From Chryseobacterium daeguense DSM 19388 (GTDB lineage: Bacteria > Bacteroidota > Bacteroidia > Flavobacteriales > Weeksellaceae): a stretch of 64,000 bases of DNA. Of the stretch, positions 8,997-17,371 are shown in pieces. A program made the translations under genes and the position numbers. Where the stretch lies: assembly GCF_000430825.1 (NCBI RefSeq), contig NZ_AUMT01000009.1, positions 62,001 to 126,000 of the forward strand, given 5' to 3'. How positions within the stretch are numbered: the stretch's first letter is position 1; every line of letters starts with the position of its first letter. The notes under the pieces were generated by a model that saw only the letters and a list, made by a program, of their open reading frames with translations, had not been told where the DNA came from and ran no database searches.

Positions 8997-9229
8997 ATTA
9001 ATAACTTGTGATTATCACATTTCCGTGGAATATCAAAATTTTAATAAATTATAATATTCCGAATTCAACTTATATTTTACATAAAAAACAAAAATATTAT
9101 GTATTAAATATAAATAAATCAGTATTAGTATAAAATAAATATCATATCGATAACATATTTTAAAAATCGCTATTGCATATTAATTTTAAAAAAATTAATT
9201 TCATGTTCTTAATTACAAAAAAAAGAATT

Positions 9230-10216
9230 ATGAAAAAACTATTATTTGGAATCCTTGTTCTGGGATTAGTATCATCTTGTAACAATGATAATTTGTCTAA
9301 TCAGCCTGAGGATTCATCCAAAGCTCCTGAATCATCAGATCTATTTAAAAGAGGCTGTGCTTCTGAAGAAGTACGCCAGGAAGCTTTAAAAAACAATGCT
9401 CAGCTTAGACAGAAATATGAAGCATTGGAAGCCAATACTGAAAAGTATATGAATGACGTAAAACTAGGAAAGGTTCTTCCCGATGGTACGGTGGAAATCC
9501 CCGTGATTGTAAATGTTCTTTACAGAACGGCGGCAGAGAATATTTCAGATGCTCAGATCCAGTCTCAGATTACTACACTGAACGCCGATTTTTCAGCTAC
9601 CAATAGTGATATTAATAAAATTCCTACTGAATTCGCTTCTGTAGCAGCAGGCAATACTGGTATAAAATTCCGCCTGGTACAGGTAAACAGAAAATCTACA
9701 ACGGTAAGAAGCTGGAGAACGAATGATGCTATGAAGAAAACCTCTTCAAAAGGCTTGGACGCCACAGATCCTACTCATTATTTTAACATCTGGGTAGTAG
9801 GTGATATGGGCAGCATATTAGGATATGCAACTTTCCCTGAATCTGCCGGACTTTGGAATGACGGTGTAGTAATAGCTTCCAAATATTTCGGAAATACTTC
9901 TTCCGTTCCTTATAATTTAGGAAGAACTGCAACTCATGAAGTAGGACATTATCTGAACCTGAGACACATCTGGGGAGATGCCAACTGTGGAAATGACATG
10001 GTAGCAGATACTCCAACACAGACTACTGCAAATTATGGCAAGCCAACCTATCCTTTGCTTAATACATGTAGCGGCGTTCAGAGATCTGTAATGTTTATGA
10101 ATTATATGGATTATGTAGATGATGCTGCTATGTTTATGTTCTCTGCAGGACAGAAAACAAGAATTCAATCTGTAGTTGCTGCAGCAGGACCAAGAGCCGG
10201 ATTGAGAGTATATTAA
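9230..10216 (+). CDS. Secreted lipoprotein zinc metalloprotease, M43 (pappalysin-like) family
   Basis: 328 aa from the ATG at 9230; the frame is open further upstream to 9173, but only the 9230 start gives a clean lipoprotein signal, MKKLLFGILVLGLVSSC. The mature part has the metzincin motif HEVGHYLNLRH (zinc ligands His236, His240, His246) and a downstream MNYMDYVDD Met-turn, as in M43 cytophagalysin-type proteases. Ser/Asn/Asp-rich residues follow the lipid-anchor Cys, so surface display is possible. No Por-type sorting domain is seen at the C-terminus. It is monocistronic and ends at a shared bidirectional terminator. Confidence 0.9.
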   Translation: MKKLLFGILVLGLVSSCNNDNLSNQPEDSSKAPESSDLFKRGCASEEVRQEALKNNAQLRQKYEALEANTEKYMNDVKLGKVLPDGTVEIPVIVNVLYRTAAENISDAQIQSQITTLNADFSATNSDINKIPTEFASVAAGNTGIKFRLVQVNRKSTTVRSWRTNDAMKKTSSKGLDATDPTHYFNIWVVGDMGSILGYATFPESAGLWNDGVVIASKYFGNTSSVPYNLGRTATHEVGHYLNLRHIWGDANCGNDMVADTPTQTTANYGKPTYPLLNTCSGVQRSVMFMNYMDYVDDAAMFMFSAGQKTRIQSVVAAAGPRAGLRVY

Positions 10217-10240
10217 AAGAAAAATAATATGTAATAAAAA

Positions 10241-10267
10241 AATGCCTGAGAAGATCTCAGGCATTTT
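10241..10267. terminator. Bidirectional terminator between convergent peptidase genes
   Basis: AATGCCTGAGA (10241-10251) and TCTCAGGCATT (10255-10265) form a perfect 11-bp stem with loop AGA, flanked by A-runs and T-runs on the two sides. It serves the M43 gene on plus and the M1 gene on minus. Confidence 0.9.
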
Positions 10268-12130
10268 TTATAGTGTTTTAGAATTATCTTCCGGAGTATA
10301 ATCCATAAAAAGGCCACCGTCCAGATTCACAGATTTTACTTTTTTCTTAATGGGAATGGTAAGCATCGTCTGCTTCTGATCTTTTTCCCACAGCCCCGGT
10401 GAAAAATGAAGCTTCTCTACAGAACCGTCTTCATACGTAAGGTTTGCATCAAAAGGAATTGCAAAGCCACCCACATTATCTACATTTACCGTTAAAAGGT
10501 CGTTCATTTGGGAAACATTGGAGATTTTTAAATCAATGTAATTATTGGTGTAAAACCAGTTATTAAAAAACCAATTCAGATTTTTGCCCGAACCTGTATT
10601 CATCGAATTAAAATAATCCCACGGAATCGGGTGCTTCCCGTTCCAGTTATTCATATAATGGTGTAATGCTTTTTTGAATAAATCATCACCCAGAAAATCT
10701 TTTAATGCCAGATAAGATAAAGATGCTTTCACATAAGAGTTATTTCCGTAGCCGGCGCCGCTTACCTGTGTACTCATGGAAATGATCGGCTGATCCTGCT
10801 CTGCGGAAGGATCATTAATCCATCTTTTAACCCTGAAATTCTGATAAAACTCCTTTGCGGCAGCTTCACCGTTTTCATCTATCCCGATTAAATATTCCAG
10901 CGTTGTCGCCCAGCCTTCATCCATGAATGCATATCTTGTTTCATTGATTCCCATATAAAAAGGGAAATAAGTATGCGCAATCTCATGATCTGCCGTCAGT
11001 CTCGCATCCTGGAAGTTGTCCGGAATACTGCTGTCATTAATCATCATGGGATATTCCATATCAGCATACCCCTGAATGGCTGTCATTACATTATAAGGAT
11101 ATTCCACTCCCGGCCAGTTTTTTGAGAACCAATCAAGGTTGTAGCGCATCCATTCTACATAATGCTCAAAATCTTTTGCTCCGGCTTTATAGCCTGCCTG
11201 TACGCTGGCTCTTTTTGTTTTTAACTGAACACTTGCTGCATCCCAAACATAATGATTGCTTAATGCAAAACAAAAGTCCGTGATGTGATTAGCTTTAAAC
11301 TTCCAGGTATTCCACTTATTGAGCTTCGTCACTTTTCCGGATTTCATTTCCTGTTCGGTGGCGATGTGCATTACTTTATCACTTTTTAATGACGCTCTGA
11401 ACCTTTTTAAATATTCCGGCTGAAGAACTGCTTCGGGATTCAGAAAATCCCCTGTTGCCCAAACCACATAATTTTTCGGAGCTGTAATAGCGAAGCTGTA
11501 ATCATTAAAATCATTGTAAAACTCCTGCCTGTCAGAATGCGGAATCATATCCCAGCCATTATAATCATCATATACGGAAATCCTCGGGAAAGAATAGGCT
11601 ACATAAAAGGTTTCAGGGTCAATCTGCCCTTCCCTTCCGCTCTGTACCGATAAAGGATATTCCCATTCTATCTTAATTTCTGCTTTTGCCTTGGATTTTA
11701 AAGCTGAATTTAATTTTACCTTTTCAACCGTTCCCCAGTCATCACTGTTTATATTATATTTTTCACCATTTACAATAAATGATTTAATATGTAGACCTGA
11801 AGATAAAAAATCTTTTGAAACAAATCCTGATCTCGGCGACTGCGGCTTGTGAAGATTATTAACGAACCTAATGGCAAGCTCATCCAGATCATTCGGGCTG
11901 TTATTACTGTAGACTATTGTTTCCTTTCCTGAAACGGTCTTAGAGTTGGCATCCACCTTTACCTCAACATTGTAAATCCCTTTATTCTGCCAGTAATTTT
12001 TCCCCGGAGCACCAGACATATCGCGGGTTCCGTTTTCGTATGCTTTTTTAATATTTCTCGGCATATATAGTTCCTGTGCGGAAAATTGCCATGAAGCCAA
12101 AAGCAATAAACCCAAAACCAATCTTTTCAT
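10268..12130 (-). CDS. Secreted M1-family metallopeptidase (aminopeptidase N-like)
   Basis: 620 aa with signal peptide MKRLVLGLLLLASWQFSAQ. It has the gluzincin zinc motif HEIAH at 382-386 with the third ligand Glu405 in MDEGWATT, and the M1-typical GYADMEYPMM about 20 residues before the zinc motif, in place of GAMEN. It should remove N-terminal residues from peptides in the periplasm or outside. A C-terminal beta domain of about 90 residues closes the protein. It is convergent with the M43 protease gene, so both may serve peptide scavenging. Confidence 0.93.
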   Translation of the reverse strand: MKRLVLGLLLLASWQFSAQELYMPRNIKKAYENGTRDMSGAPGKNYWQNKGIYNVEVKVDANSKTVSGKETIVYSNNSPNDLDELAIRFVNNLHKPQSPRSGFVSKDFLSSGLHIKSFIVNGEKYNINSDDWGTVEKVKLNSALKSKAKAEIKIEWEYPLSVQSGREGQIDPETFYVAYSFPRISVYDDYNGWDMIPHSDRQEFYNDFNDYSFAITAPKNYVVWATGDFLNPEAVLQPEYLKRFRASLKSDKVMHIATEQEMKSGKVTKLNKWNTWKFKANHITDFCFALSNHYVWDAASVQLKTKRASVQAGYKAGAKDFEHYVEWMRYNLDWFSKNWPGVEYPYNVMTAIQGYADMEYPMMINDSSIPDNFQDARLTADHEIAHTYFPFYMGINETRYAFMDEGWATTLEYLIGIDENGEAAAKEFYQNFRVKRWINDPSAEQDQPIISMSTQVSGAGYGNNSYVKASLSYLALKDFLGDDLFKKALHHYMNNWNGKHPIPWDYFNSMNTGSGKNLNWFFNNWFYTNNYIDLKISNVSQMNDLLTVNVDNVGGFAIPFDANLTYEDGSVEKLHFSPGLWEKDQKQTMLTIPIKKKVKSVNLDGGLFMDYTPEDNSKTL

Positions 12131-12248
12131 TAAAATCTTTTTATAAATAAGTATTTAATTTAACATAAAAGTAACAAAAAACAGCAATAAAATTATTACC
12201 GCCTTACAATTTTTAGATCCAAATATCACACATCGATCACTTAAAAAA

Positions 12249-12327
12249 TTTGTCATTCCGTAGGAATTTAAGTATAGCTTATAGTATTGTGAAAAAATTC
12301 GTGCCCAGATTCCTACGGAATGACAAA
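12249..12327. repeat. Dispersed palindromic element, copy 3 (perfect 19-bp ends)
   Basis: TTTGTCATTCCGTAGGAAT at 12249-12267 and ATTCCTACGGAATGACAAA at 12309-12327 are exact reverse complements separated by 41 bp. This is the cleanest copy of the family in the window. Confidence 0.8.
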
Positions 12328-12355
12328 CTTGTAATATGTATATCGTTCAAACAAA

Positions 12356-13195
12356 TTATTTCAAAAACGTAAGATCCACCAACACGGGAAAATGATCGGA
12401 AGGATACAGCAGATTCGGTCTTCTGTCGTTGATGTGTCTTTGGGATTTTATTTTAAAACCTTTCACGAATATATAATCAATCCTGTCTTTCGGAATTTCG
12501 TTTACATTGAATGCAGTAAAAGTTGCTTTAGGGCCATAAGGCTTTGTTTCAGAATGATAATAAGAATCCTGTAAGTTTTGTGAAATAATTTTAATCGGTT
12601 CAGAATCTTCGGTCAAATTAAAATCACCGCTCAAAATTACCGGCAAATTTTTAGGATTGATTTCTTTAATCTTTTTCAGGATCAGTTCAGAAGATTTTAC
12701 CCTCGCTACATTTCCTACATGATCAAAATGAAGATTAAGCGCCATAAATTCTTTCTTCGATTTTTTATCTTTAAAAACAGCGTAGGTACAGATTCTGTTC
12801 AAAGCTGCATCCCAGCCTTTTGAGGGCTTTTCCGGCGTTTCTGAAAGCCAGAAAGTACCTGACTTCACCGGCTGAAGCCTTGTTGTATCGTAAAAAATGG
12901 CTGAAAATTCTCCTTTTTCCTTACCGTCATCTCTCCCAACGCCTACATAATCGTAGTTTTTAAGTCCGTTTTTAATATCCCTCATCTGATCGGGAAGTGC
13001 TTCCTGCACCCCGAAATAATCCGGATGATAGTACGTTAACAAATCCGCTACATCCTGTTTTCTGTTCGTCCAGGAGTTCTCTTTATCTGAGTCTACATTC
13101 AGTCTGATGTTGAAACTCATTACTTTAAGATCCTGTGAAAAACCTAACGCAAAAACCATCAGGAATACGATTGAAAATCTGAAATTCATAATCAT
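12356..13195 (-). CDS. Secreted endonuclease/exonuclease/phosphatase-fold hydrolase
   Basis: 279 aa, or 277 if the second ATG at 13189 is used. The signal peptide is MNFRFSIVFLMVFALGFSQ. EEP-fold motifs are in order: LKVMSFNIRLNV, FGVQEALPDQM (metal-binding Glu), LNLHFDHVGN, ILSGDFNLTEDSEP (Asp/Asn), and the terminal YPSDHFPVLVDL with the catalytic DH pair. These enzymes cleave phosphodiester or phosphomonoester bonds; the substrate cannot be read from sequence. It stands alone on the minus strand after the I9-like/subtilase operon. Confidence 0.9.
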   Translation of the reverse strand: MIMNFRFSIVFLMVFALGFSQDLKVMSFNIRLNVDSDKENSWTNRKQDVADLLTYYHPDYFGVQEALPDQMRDIKNGLKNYDYVGVGRDDGKEKGEFSAIFYDTTRLQPVKSGTFWLSETPEKPSKGWDAALNRICTYAVFKDKKSKKEFMALNLHFDHVGNVARVKSSELILKKIKEINPKNLPVILSGDFNLTEDSEPIKIISQNLQDSYYHSETKPYGPKATFTAFNVNEIPKDRIDYIFVKGFKIKSQRHINDRRPNLLYPSDHFPVLVDLTFLK

Positions 13196-13259
13196 TTATT
13201 TTAATTAACAAAGCAACAAAAATAAGACTTCTCCCGAAGAGAGAAGCCTCAAATATCAA

Positions 13260-13463
13260 TTATATTGTTAAATTATCTTTATCTTCTTCGATGGAAAGAA
13301 AATAATCCGGGAAATCTTTTTTGGAAACCGGCTTTTCACTTTCTAGTTTTACTACCCCTATTGTTTTATAGTGAGCCGCCGGTTTTATATTTTTCTTTTT
13401 AAGTTCTGTCTCAAGATCTTTGATGTTGATGTTTTCTTTCAGAACTGCCAGATATGTTTTCAT
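13260..13463 (-). CDS. Small I9-like protein, candidate protease inhibitor
   Basis: 67 aa with no signal peptide. The order TYLAVLKENINIKDLETEL, then HYKTIGVVKLE, then YFLSIEEDKDNLTI resembles the beta-alpha-beta propeptide/inhibitor I9 fold of subtilisins (stand-alone I9 proteins such as yeast IB2). It begins 3 bp after the stop of the subtilase gene and is surely co-transcribed with it. A role as intracellular inhibitor or chaperone of that protease follows from fold resemblance and position only. Confidence 0.6.
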   Translation of the reverse strand: MKTYLAVLKENINIKDLETELKKKNIKPAAHYKTIGVVKLESEKPVSKKDFPDYFLSIEEDKDNLTI

Positions 13464-13466
13464 TCC

Positions 13467-14723
13467 TTATGCCTGTATTAATCCGCTTCCAATGTCCCTG
13501 TATTTCAAACCTTCGATAGGTTTTGCTTTGGTTTCAATCAATTCCCATATTTCTTTTGCAGATTTTTCGGGAAACTGTTCCATGAATAAGGCCGCAAGCC
13601 CTGAAACATGTGGTGCTGCCATACTGGTCCCACTCATCGTGTAATAATTGCTGCTTTTATTTTTCGCATTTTTTGAATATGAGCTTACGATATCCACACC
13701 GGGAGCACAGATATTGACATTCCCGCCATTTGTAGGATTTAAGCCACCATTGGAAAATTTTGCGACTCTCATCTGCCCGTCTATTGCACCCACCGCCATA
13801 ATCGACATAGAATTGGCGGGCATGGAAACCGGTTTCGGGATAGCGGGCCTGCTGCTGTCATTTCCTGCTGCCGCTATGATCAGGCAATTATTTTCCAGTG
13901 CCCTGTTTCCTACCGTTTCAAATAAAACAGAAGGTGCATCACTCAAACCTACCGGACAGGCCAATGAAAGCGACAAAATCCTGAATTTCTTTGTAATAGC
14001 CCAGTCGATAGCATCAATAACACTGCTCGTAGTTCCTTTTCCAGCATCGGAAAGCACTTTTGCGATTTTTAAATTAGCATCTTTTGCAATTCCGTATCTT
14101 CTTCCGGTGTCCTGTCTTATATTTCCGGCTGCGACTCCGGCGCAGTGCGTTCCGTGGCCATTTGGGTCGCGATTCCAGTCTTCCCCGCTGATAAAAGATT
14201 TTCCTTCAATTTCTCTTCCCGAAAAATCTGGATGAGACAGTTCAATACCTGTATCCAAAATACAGATATCTACACCTTTTCCCGTATATTGTGTATTTGC
14301 GAGACCTAAGGCTTTCAGCCCCCACTCCATTTCTACCAAAGGTTTTTGAGGCAGCGGCTTATTTATAATATATTTTTCGAGCTCGGTGATTTTATCGATA
14401 ATTTCTGAAGACTGCTTTTTTAATTCATTAATAATCGACAATTCATCAGCATGAAAAAATTCTCTTTCTTTTTCAAAGTAAACGATAGGGTTAGAATCGT
14501 TTTTAACGGCACTTTTCAGTTGTGCTTCATCCATATTTTCCACAGCAAGGACACTGAGGTTTTTATATAAAACTCCATTTTCATTATCAATCACCTGATA
14601 AGAACGGTTTTCTGAGGAAAGAAATTCCGATGAGGTGATGGTAACTTCCAATTCATTTTCCACTTTTTTGAGGGAATTTTTCTGTTGATCCTCAAGAACA
14701 ACGATGTATCTTTCTTTTTCCAT
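13467..14723 (-). CDS. Subtilisin-like serine protease (S8), apparently cytosolic
   Basis: 418 aa. There is no signal peptide; an I9-like N-terminal region (about 5-90: RYIVVLEDQQ to VYFEKE) and a helical linker precede the catalytic domain. The triad is complete: Asp157 in ILDTGIELSHPDF, His190 in GHGTHCAG, Ser367 in SGTSMAAPHVSG, with the oxyanion Asn288 in AAAGNDS. It is fourth in a minus-strand operon after a DUF2589-like gene and two unknowns. An intracellular subtilase with its own propeptide and a separate I9-like partner is unusual; export by a non-Sec route cannot be excluded. Confidence 0.92.
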   Translation of the reverse strand: MEKERYIVVLEDQQKNSLKKVENELEVTITSSEFLSSENRSYQVIDNENGVLYKNLSVLAVENMDEAQLKSAVKNDSNPIVYFEKEREFFHADELSIINELKKQSSEIIDKITELEKYIINKPLPQKPLVEMEWGLKALGLANTQYTGKGVDICILDTGIELSHPDFSGREIEGKSFISGEDWNRDPNGHGTHCAGVAAGNIRQDTGRRYGIAKDANLKIAKVLSDAGKGTTSSVIDAIDWAITKKFRILSLSLACPVGLSDAPSVLFETVGNRALENNCLIIAAAGNDSSRPAIPKPVSMPANSMSIMAVGAIDGQMRVAKFSNGGLNPTNGGNVNICAPGVDIVSSYSKNAKNKSSNYYTMSGTSMAAPHVSGLAALFMEQFPEKSAKEIWELIETKAKPIEGLKYRDIGSGLIQA

Positions 14724-14735
14724 GACAATTTGTTT

Positions 14736-15314
14736 TTAGCTTAATTTTAAAATAACTTCTTCAAGAATTAAGAAAATATCTTCCGAGATCATGCTTAATC
14801 TCAGTTTTTTATTAATTCCGGAAATTTGTGTATTCTGGTTCACAAGAGAGGTCCAGAAGACTTCAATTTTGGCAACAGAATTCAGCTCTTTTACTTTATC
14901 GTCGTCCAGAATTCCGTTTTGATATAAAGAAACGATCAACCCGGAAAGTAATTCTTCCGCCTCATCCAGCTTCTTTTTTTCTTTAGCATACATTTCCATT
15001 AAAAACCCGTGAATGGTTTCCATAGCATTGAATGAAAATCCCCAAAGTGTCTCCCGTTTTGCCGAAGTGATTTTCTCCATCTGAACAGGGTTAAAACCTC
15101 TTTTTACGGTAGAAATCATGTTCATTACCTTCAACACTTCAGATTCATAAGTGGTGTTCCCTTTTGATCTTAAATATTCTAAAAATTCATTAAGAAATGC
15201 TTCAAACTGCCCGTCAAAATCAAAAGATTTCGAAAGATAAAGCTCCTGAACCCTATTAAAATGTTCCAGCAGTTCCTGAATTTTCTGTATCGTATGATGA
15301 ACGAGCTCCTGCAT
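14736..15314 (-). CDS. Uncharacterised helical protein in the DUF2589/subtilase operon
   Basis: 192 aa, predicted almost all helical, with no signal peptide, membrane segment or family motif that I recognise. Charged heptad-like stretches (for example LVHHTIQKIQELLEHFNRVQ and MEMYAKEKKKLDEAEELLSG) suggest helical bundles. Its start overlaps the stop of the upstream gene by 1 bp and its stop lies 12 bp before the subtilase gene, so it is part of that operon. It could be an adaptor or substrate of the protease; no direct evidence. Confidence 0.75.
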   Translation of the reverse strand: MQELVHHTIQKIQELLEHFNRVQELYLSKSFDFDGQFEAFLNEFLEYLRSKGNTTYESEVLKVMNMISTVKRGFNPVQMEKITSAKRETLWGFSFNAMETIHGFLMEMYAKEKKKLDEAEELLSGLIVSLYQNGILDDDKVKELNSVAKIEVFWTSLVNQNTQISGINKKLRLSMISEDIFLILEEVILKLS

Positions 15315-16036
15315 TATTCAAAAGTTATTTGTTCGATAGCTTTTCCGTCTTTATCCTGATAAGACACGATTCTGATTCCTTCTTCTTCCATTTCCACATG
15401 AAGATTGATGAATAATTTGTCCTTGTCTTCGGCAGAATTGGTATTTGGGTCGATATAAATGTTGTTTAATTTTGAATTAATTAAACTGTATCTGTTCAGC
15501 ACTTCAGAATAAATTTGTTTTAAAGCGGCAGATTCCTCTTCCGTTACGGTCCCTTCAATTGGTCTTTGCACCGGCTTTTGCGGAGTTACGGCTATTGATC
15601 TCGTCGGTAGAGGTTTGATATCCGGAGTCTGGGTTGTGGTTTCAATTTTTGAAATCCTGCTTGATTCCATCCCGCCACCGCCTCTTACATTATTCAATAT
15701 CCCTTTGAAGTCATCATTCTGAATAGTTTTTGTAGAAATCGGCTGAATATTTAATTGCCTTTCTTTATTGATGACAAGAATTCTTTTGTTGACGTCTTCA
15801 ATTAGTTTAGATTCATCCAGCGGGAAATTTCTGTCCGCATCAGAATCGATATCGGTGATTTTAATGGGAATGTCCATTTTTACGCTCGGAAGCGAATATC
15901 TGGGAACTTTAAAATATTTTAAATACTCGTGTTTGGCATATTCTTTTGCAATGGCTACTGCATTTTCGTCTGCTTTTTTACGAGCCTGAATTATCTCGTT
16001 ATTGAGATAATTCAGGTAATCTGATAATTTGACCAT
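15314..16036 (-). CDS. Uncharacterised protein in the DUF2589/subtilase operon
   Basis: 240 aa. The N-terminal part (1-110) is mixed and charged, the middle (about 120-165) is Pro/Thr/Gln-rich and looks disordered, and the C-terminal 75 residues end in beta-rich sequence (LFINLHVEMEEEGIRIVSYQ). No signal peptide and no recognised family. It starts 15 bp after the DUF2589-like gene. A disordered linker between two domains fits a scaffold or tether role, which is only a guess. Confidence 0.72.
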   Translation of the reverse strand: MVKLSDYLNYLNNEIIQARKKADENAVAIAKEYAKHEYLKYFKVPRYSLPSVKMDIPIKITDIDSDADRNFPLDESKLIEDVNKRILVINKERQLNIQPISTKTIQNDDFKGILNNVRGGGGMESSRISKIETTTQTPDIKPLPTRSIAVTPQKPVQRPIEGTVTEEESAALKQIYSEVLNRYSLINSKLNNIYIDPNTNSAEDKDKLFINLHVEMEEEGIRIVSYQDKDGKAIEQITFE

Positions 16037-16051
16037 GTCTCGTAAAAGTTT

Positions 16052-16921
16052 TTATTGAGCAAGCAATCCAAGAACTTTTTCCAAACCTGCAGGCATTTCG
16101 TCATTCGTAGCCTTTACTTTTACTCCAAGAGAATATTCTTTTTCCACTTTAATACCTGTGCTTGAAGTTCTCTTGTAAGAAACATCCACATTGAATTTTA
16201 CCGGCCCGAAACCTCCTGAAGCGCCAGCTTTGATTCCGAATTCATCGCTTACGTCTTTTGTGTAGGTTGAATTTAATTTTACGTTAAAATCTACGTCGCA
16301 AGTTTCGATTCTGAAGCTGGGAACGTTCAATAGCGCGATAAAAGGAACGGAAATTTCCACATCCTGCTCAATCGTTGCATCTACGTTTGGAGTTTCTTCT
16401 TCGTTTTTGTATTCAGGATTCGGAACATGCTTTTTGTACTTGAATTCTGCCATACGAAGCTTGTTATTATCCCCGTCTTTTTCAAAGCCTACCTGCTGGA
16501 TGAAGTTTACGGTACTAATTGCTGCATTCGACTGAGCCTTTACACAGGCGTCAAGCGGACCTCCGATGATTTTTGCGAAATCGATGCTTCCTAATTCTGC
16601 TGCAAAATCTGCACTTTCAGCACCTGATGTTTTGAAAACCTGATCATCGGCAGCCATTCTGCCCGCAATCATTTTCAATACTTCAGAAGATACTCCTGCA
16701 AAAGATTTTTCCCATTTCTCATCGTAGTTTTTCTTGAAATTTTCGATGATGCTTAATAAATCTTTGTTTGAAAGATTAGCCAGTTCAGCAGTTTCGATTC
16801 CTGAAACTTTTTCGTAAACGGCTGGTGTTAAGGATTTTTCTAAACCTGTTAATAGGTCGATCAATTCATTTTTTGATTTCTTGGTGTGGTTTGCTTCCAA
16901 CACCGACTTTAATGTTTCCAT
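16052..16921 (-). CDS. DUF2589-like protein, first gene of the subtilase operon
   Basis: 289 aa. The region from about 110 to the end fits the DUF2589 family as I know it: GGPLDACVKAQSNAAISTVN, FIQQVGF, then repeated beta strands (ISVPFIALLNVPSFRIETCD, VDFNVKLNSTY, VKFNVDVSYKRTSSTG) and a short C-terminal MPAGLEKVLGLL. The first 100 residues are helical. Function of the family is unknown. It has a good -7 promoter box about 40 bp upstream and leads four tightly spaced genes including a subtilase and an I9-like protein. Confidence 0.75.
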   Translation of the reverse strand: METLKSVLEANHTKKSKNELIDLLTGLEKSLTPAVYEKVSGIETAELANLSNKDLLSIIENFKKNYDEKWEKSFAGVSSEVLKMIAGRMAADDQVFKTSGAESADFAAELGSIDFAKIIGGPLDACVKAQSNAAISTVNFIQQVGFEKDGDNNKLRMAEFKYKKHVPNPEYKNEEETPNVDATIEQDVEISVPFIALLNVPSFRIETCDVDFNVKLNSTYTKDVSDEFGIKAGASGGFGPVKFNVDVSYKRTSSTGIKVEKEYSLGVKVKATNDEMPAGLEKVLGLLAQ

Positions 16922-16959
16922 GTTTTTTGTTTGTTTTGGTTATTAAAAAATTTCTACTG

Positions 16960-16967
16960 CAAATTTA
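16960..16967 (-). promoter_or_regulatory. -7 promoter element of the DUF2589/subtilase operon
   Basis: TAAATTTG on the minus strand matches TAnnTTTG, about 39 bp upstream of the first start codon. A clear -33 box is not visible. This is the only promoter-like site for the five-gene operon, because internal gaps are 15 bp or less. Confidence 0.5.
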
Positions 16968-17032
16968 TGTCGCTATTAAGTGAAGTATCGCAGTAAAATT
17001 CCGAAACTTAGTACCGTAAAATCCCCCCAAAT

Positions 17033-17066
17033 AAAAAAAGTAGATTCCCGGTGGGAGTCTACTTTT
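17033..17066 (-). terminator. Terminator-like hairpin
   Basis: AAAAGTAGATTCCC (17036-17049) and GGGAGTCTACTTTT (17053-17066) pair over 14 bp with one wobble and a GGT loop. On the minus strand a run of T follows, so it probably ends the SDR transcript whose coding part stops at 17372. The 16922-17371 gap also contains palindromic element copy 4 and nothing else recognisable. Confidence 0.65.
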
Positions 17067-17215
17067 AGTTTATTTAAAGGTTTTTTTTAAACACAAAAGT
17101 CTCAAAAGAATTTTAACACTTTAGTTAATTAAGTTCATCTTGCTGATGTAAAAAAAGAACGCATACGTTTTTGAAAATCTACGATTTTCTATCTAATGCA
17201 TTAAATAATTACTGG

Positions 17216-17318
17216 TTTGTCATTCTGACACAGACTGCAGGTCTGCGAACTTAGTTCAAAGAATCTCAACATTATTTTAAGATTCTTCACTTCACTGCGT
17301 TTCGTTCAAAATGACAAA
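17216..17318. repeat. Dispersed palindromic element, copy 4
   Basis: Begins TTTGTCATTCTGACACAGAC and ends TTCAAAATGACAAA, with internal GAATCTCAACATT and GATTCTTCACTTC that match the inner arms of the other copies. Confidence 0.6.
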
Positions 17319-17371
17319 TGCATTAATTAATCTTAACTCCTTAAATTATTCTTAGTGGTTAAAATTTAAAA

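Noticed and set aside
9173..9229. Longer N-terminus of the M43 protease
   Set aside because: The extra 19 residues would hide a clean lipoprotein signal that starts at 9230.
13648..14235. 195-codon plus-strand frame opposite the subtilase gene
   Set aside because: It is antisense to the catalytic core with all triad motifs; composition is that of a shadow frame.
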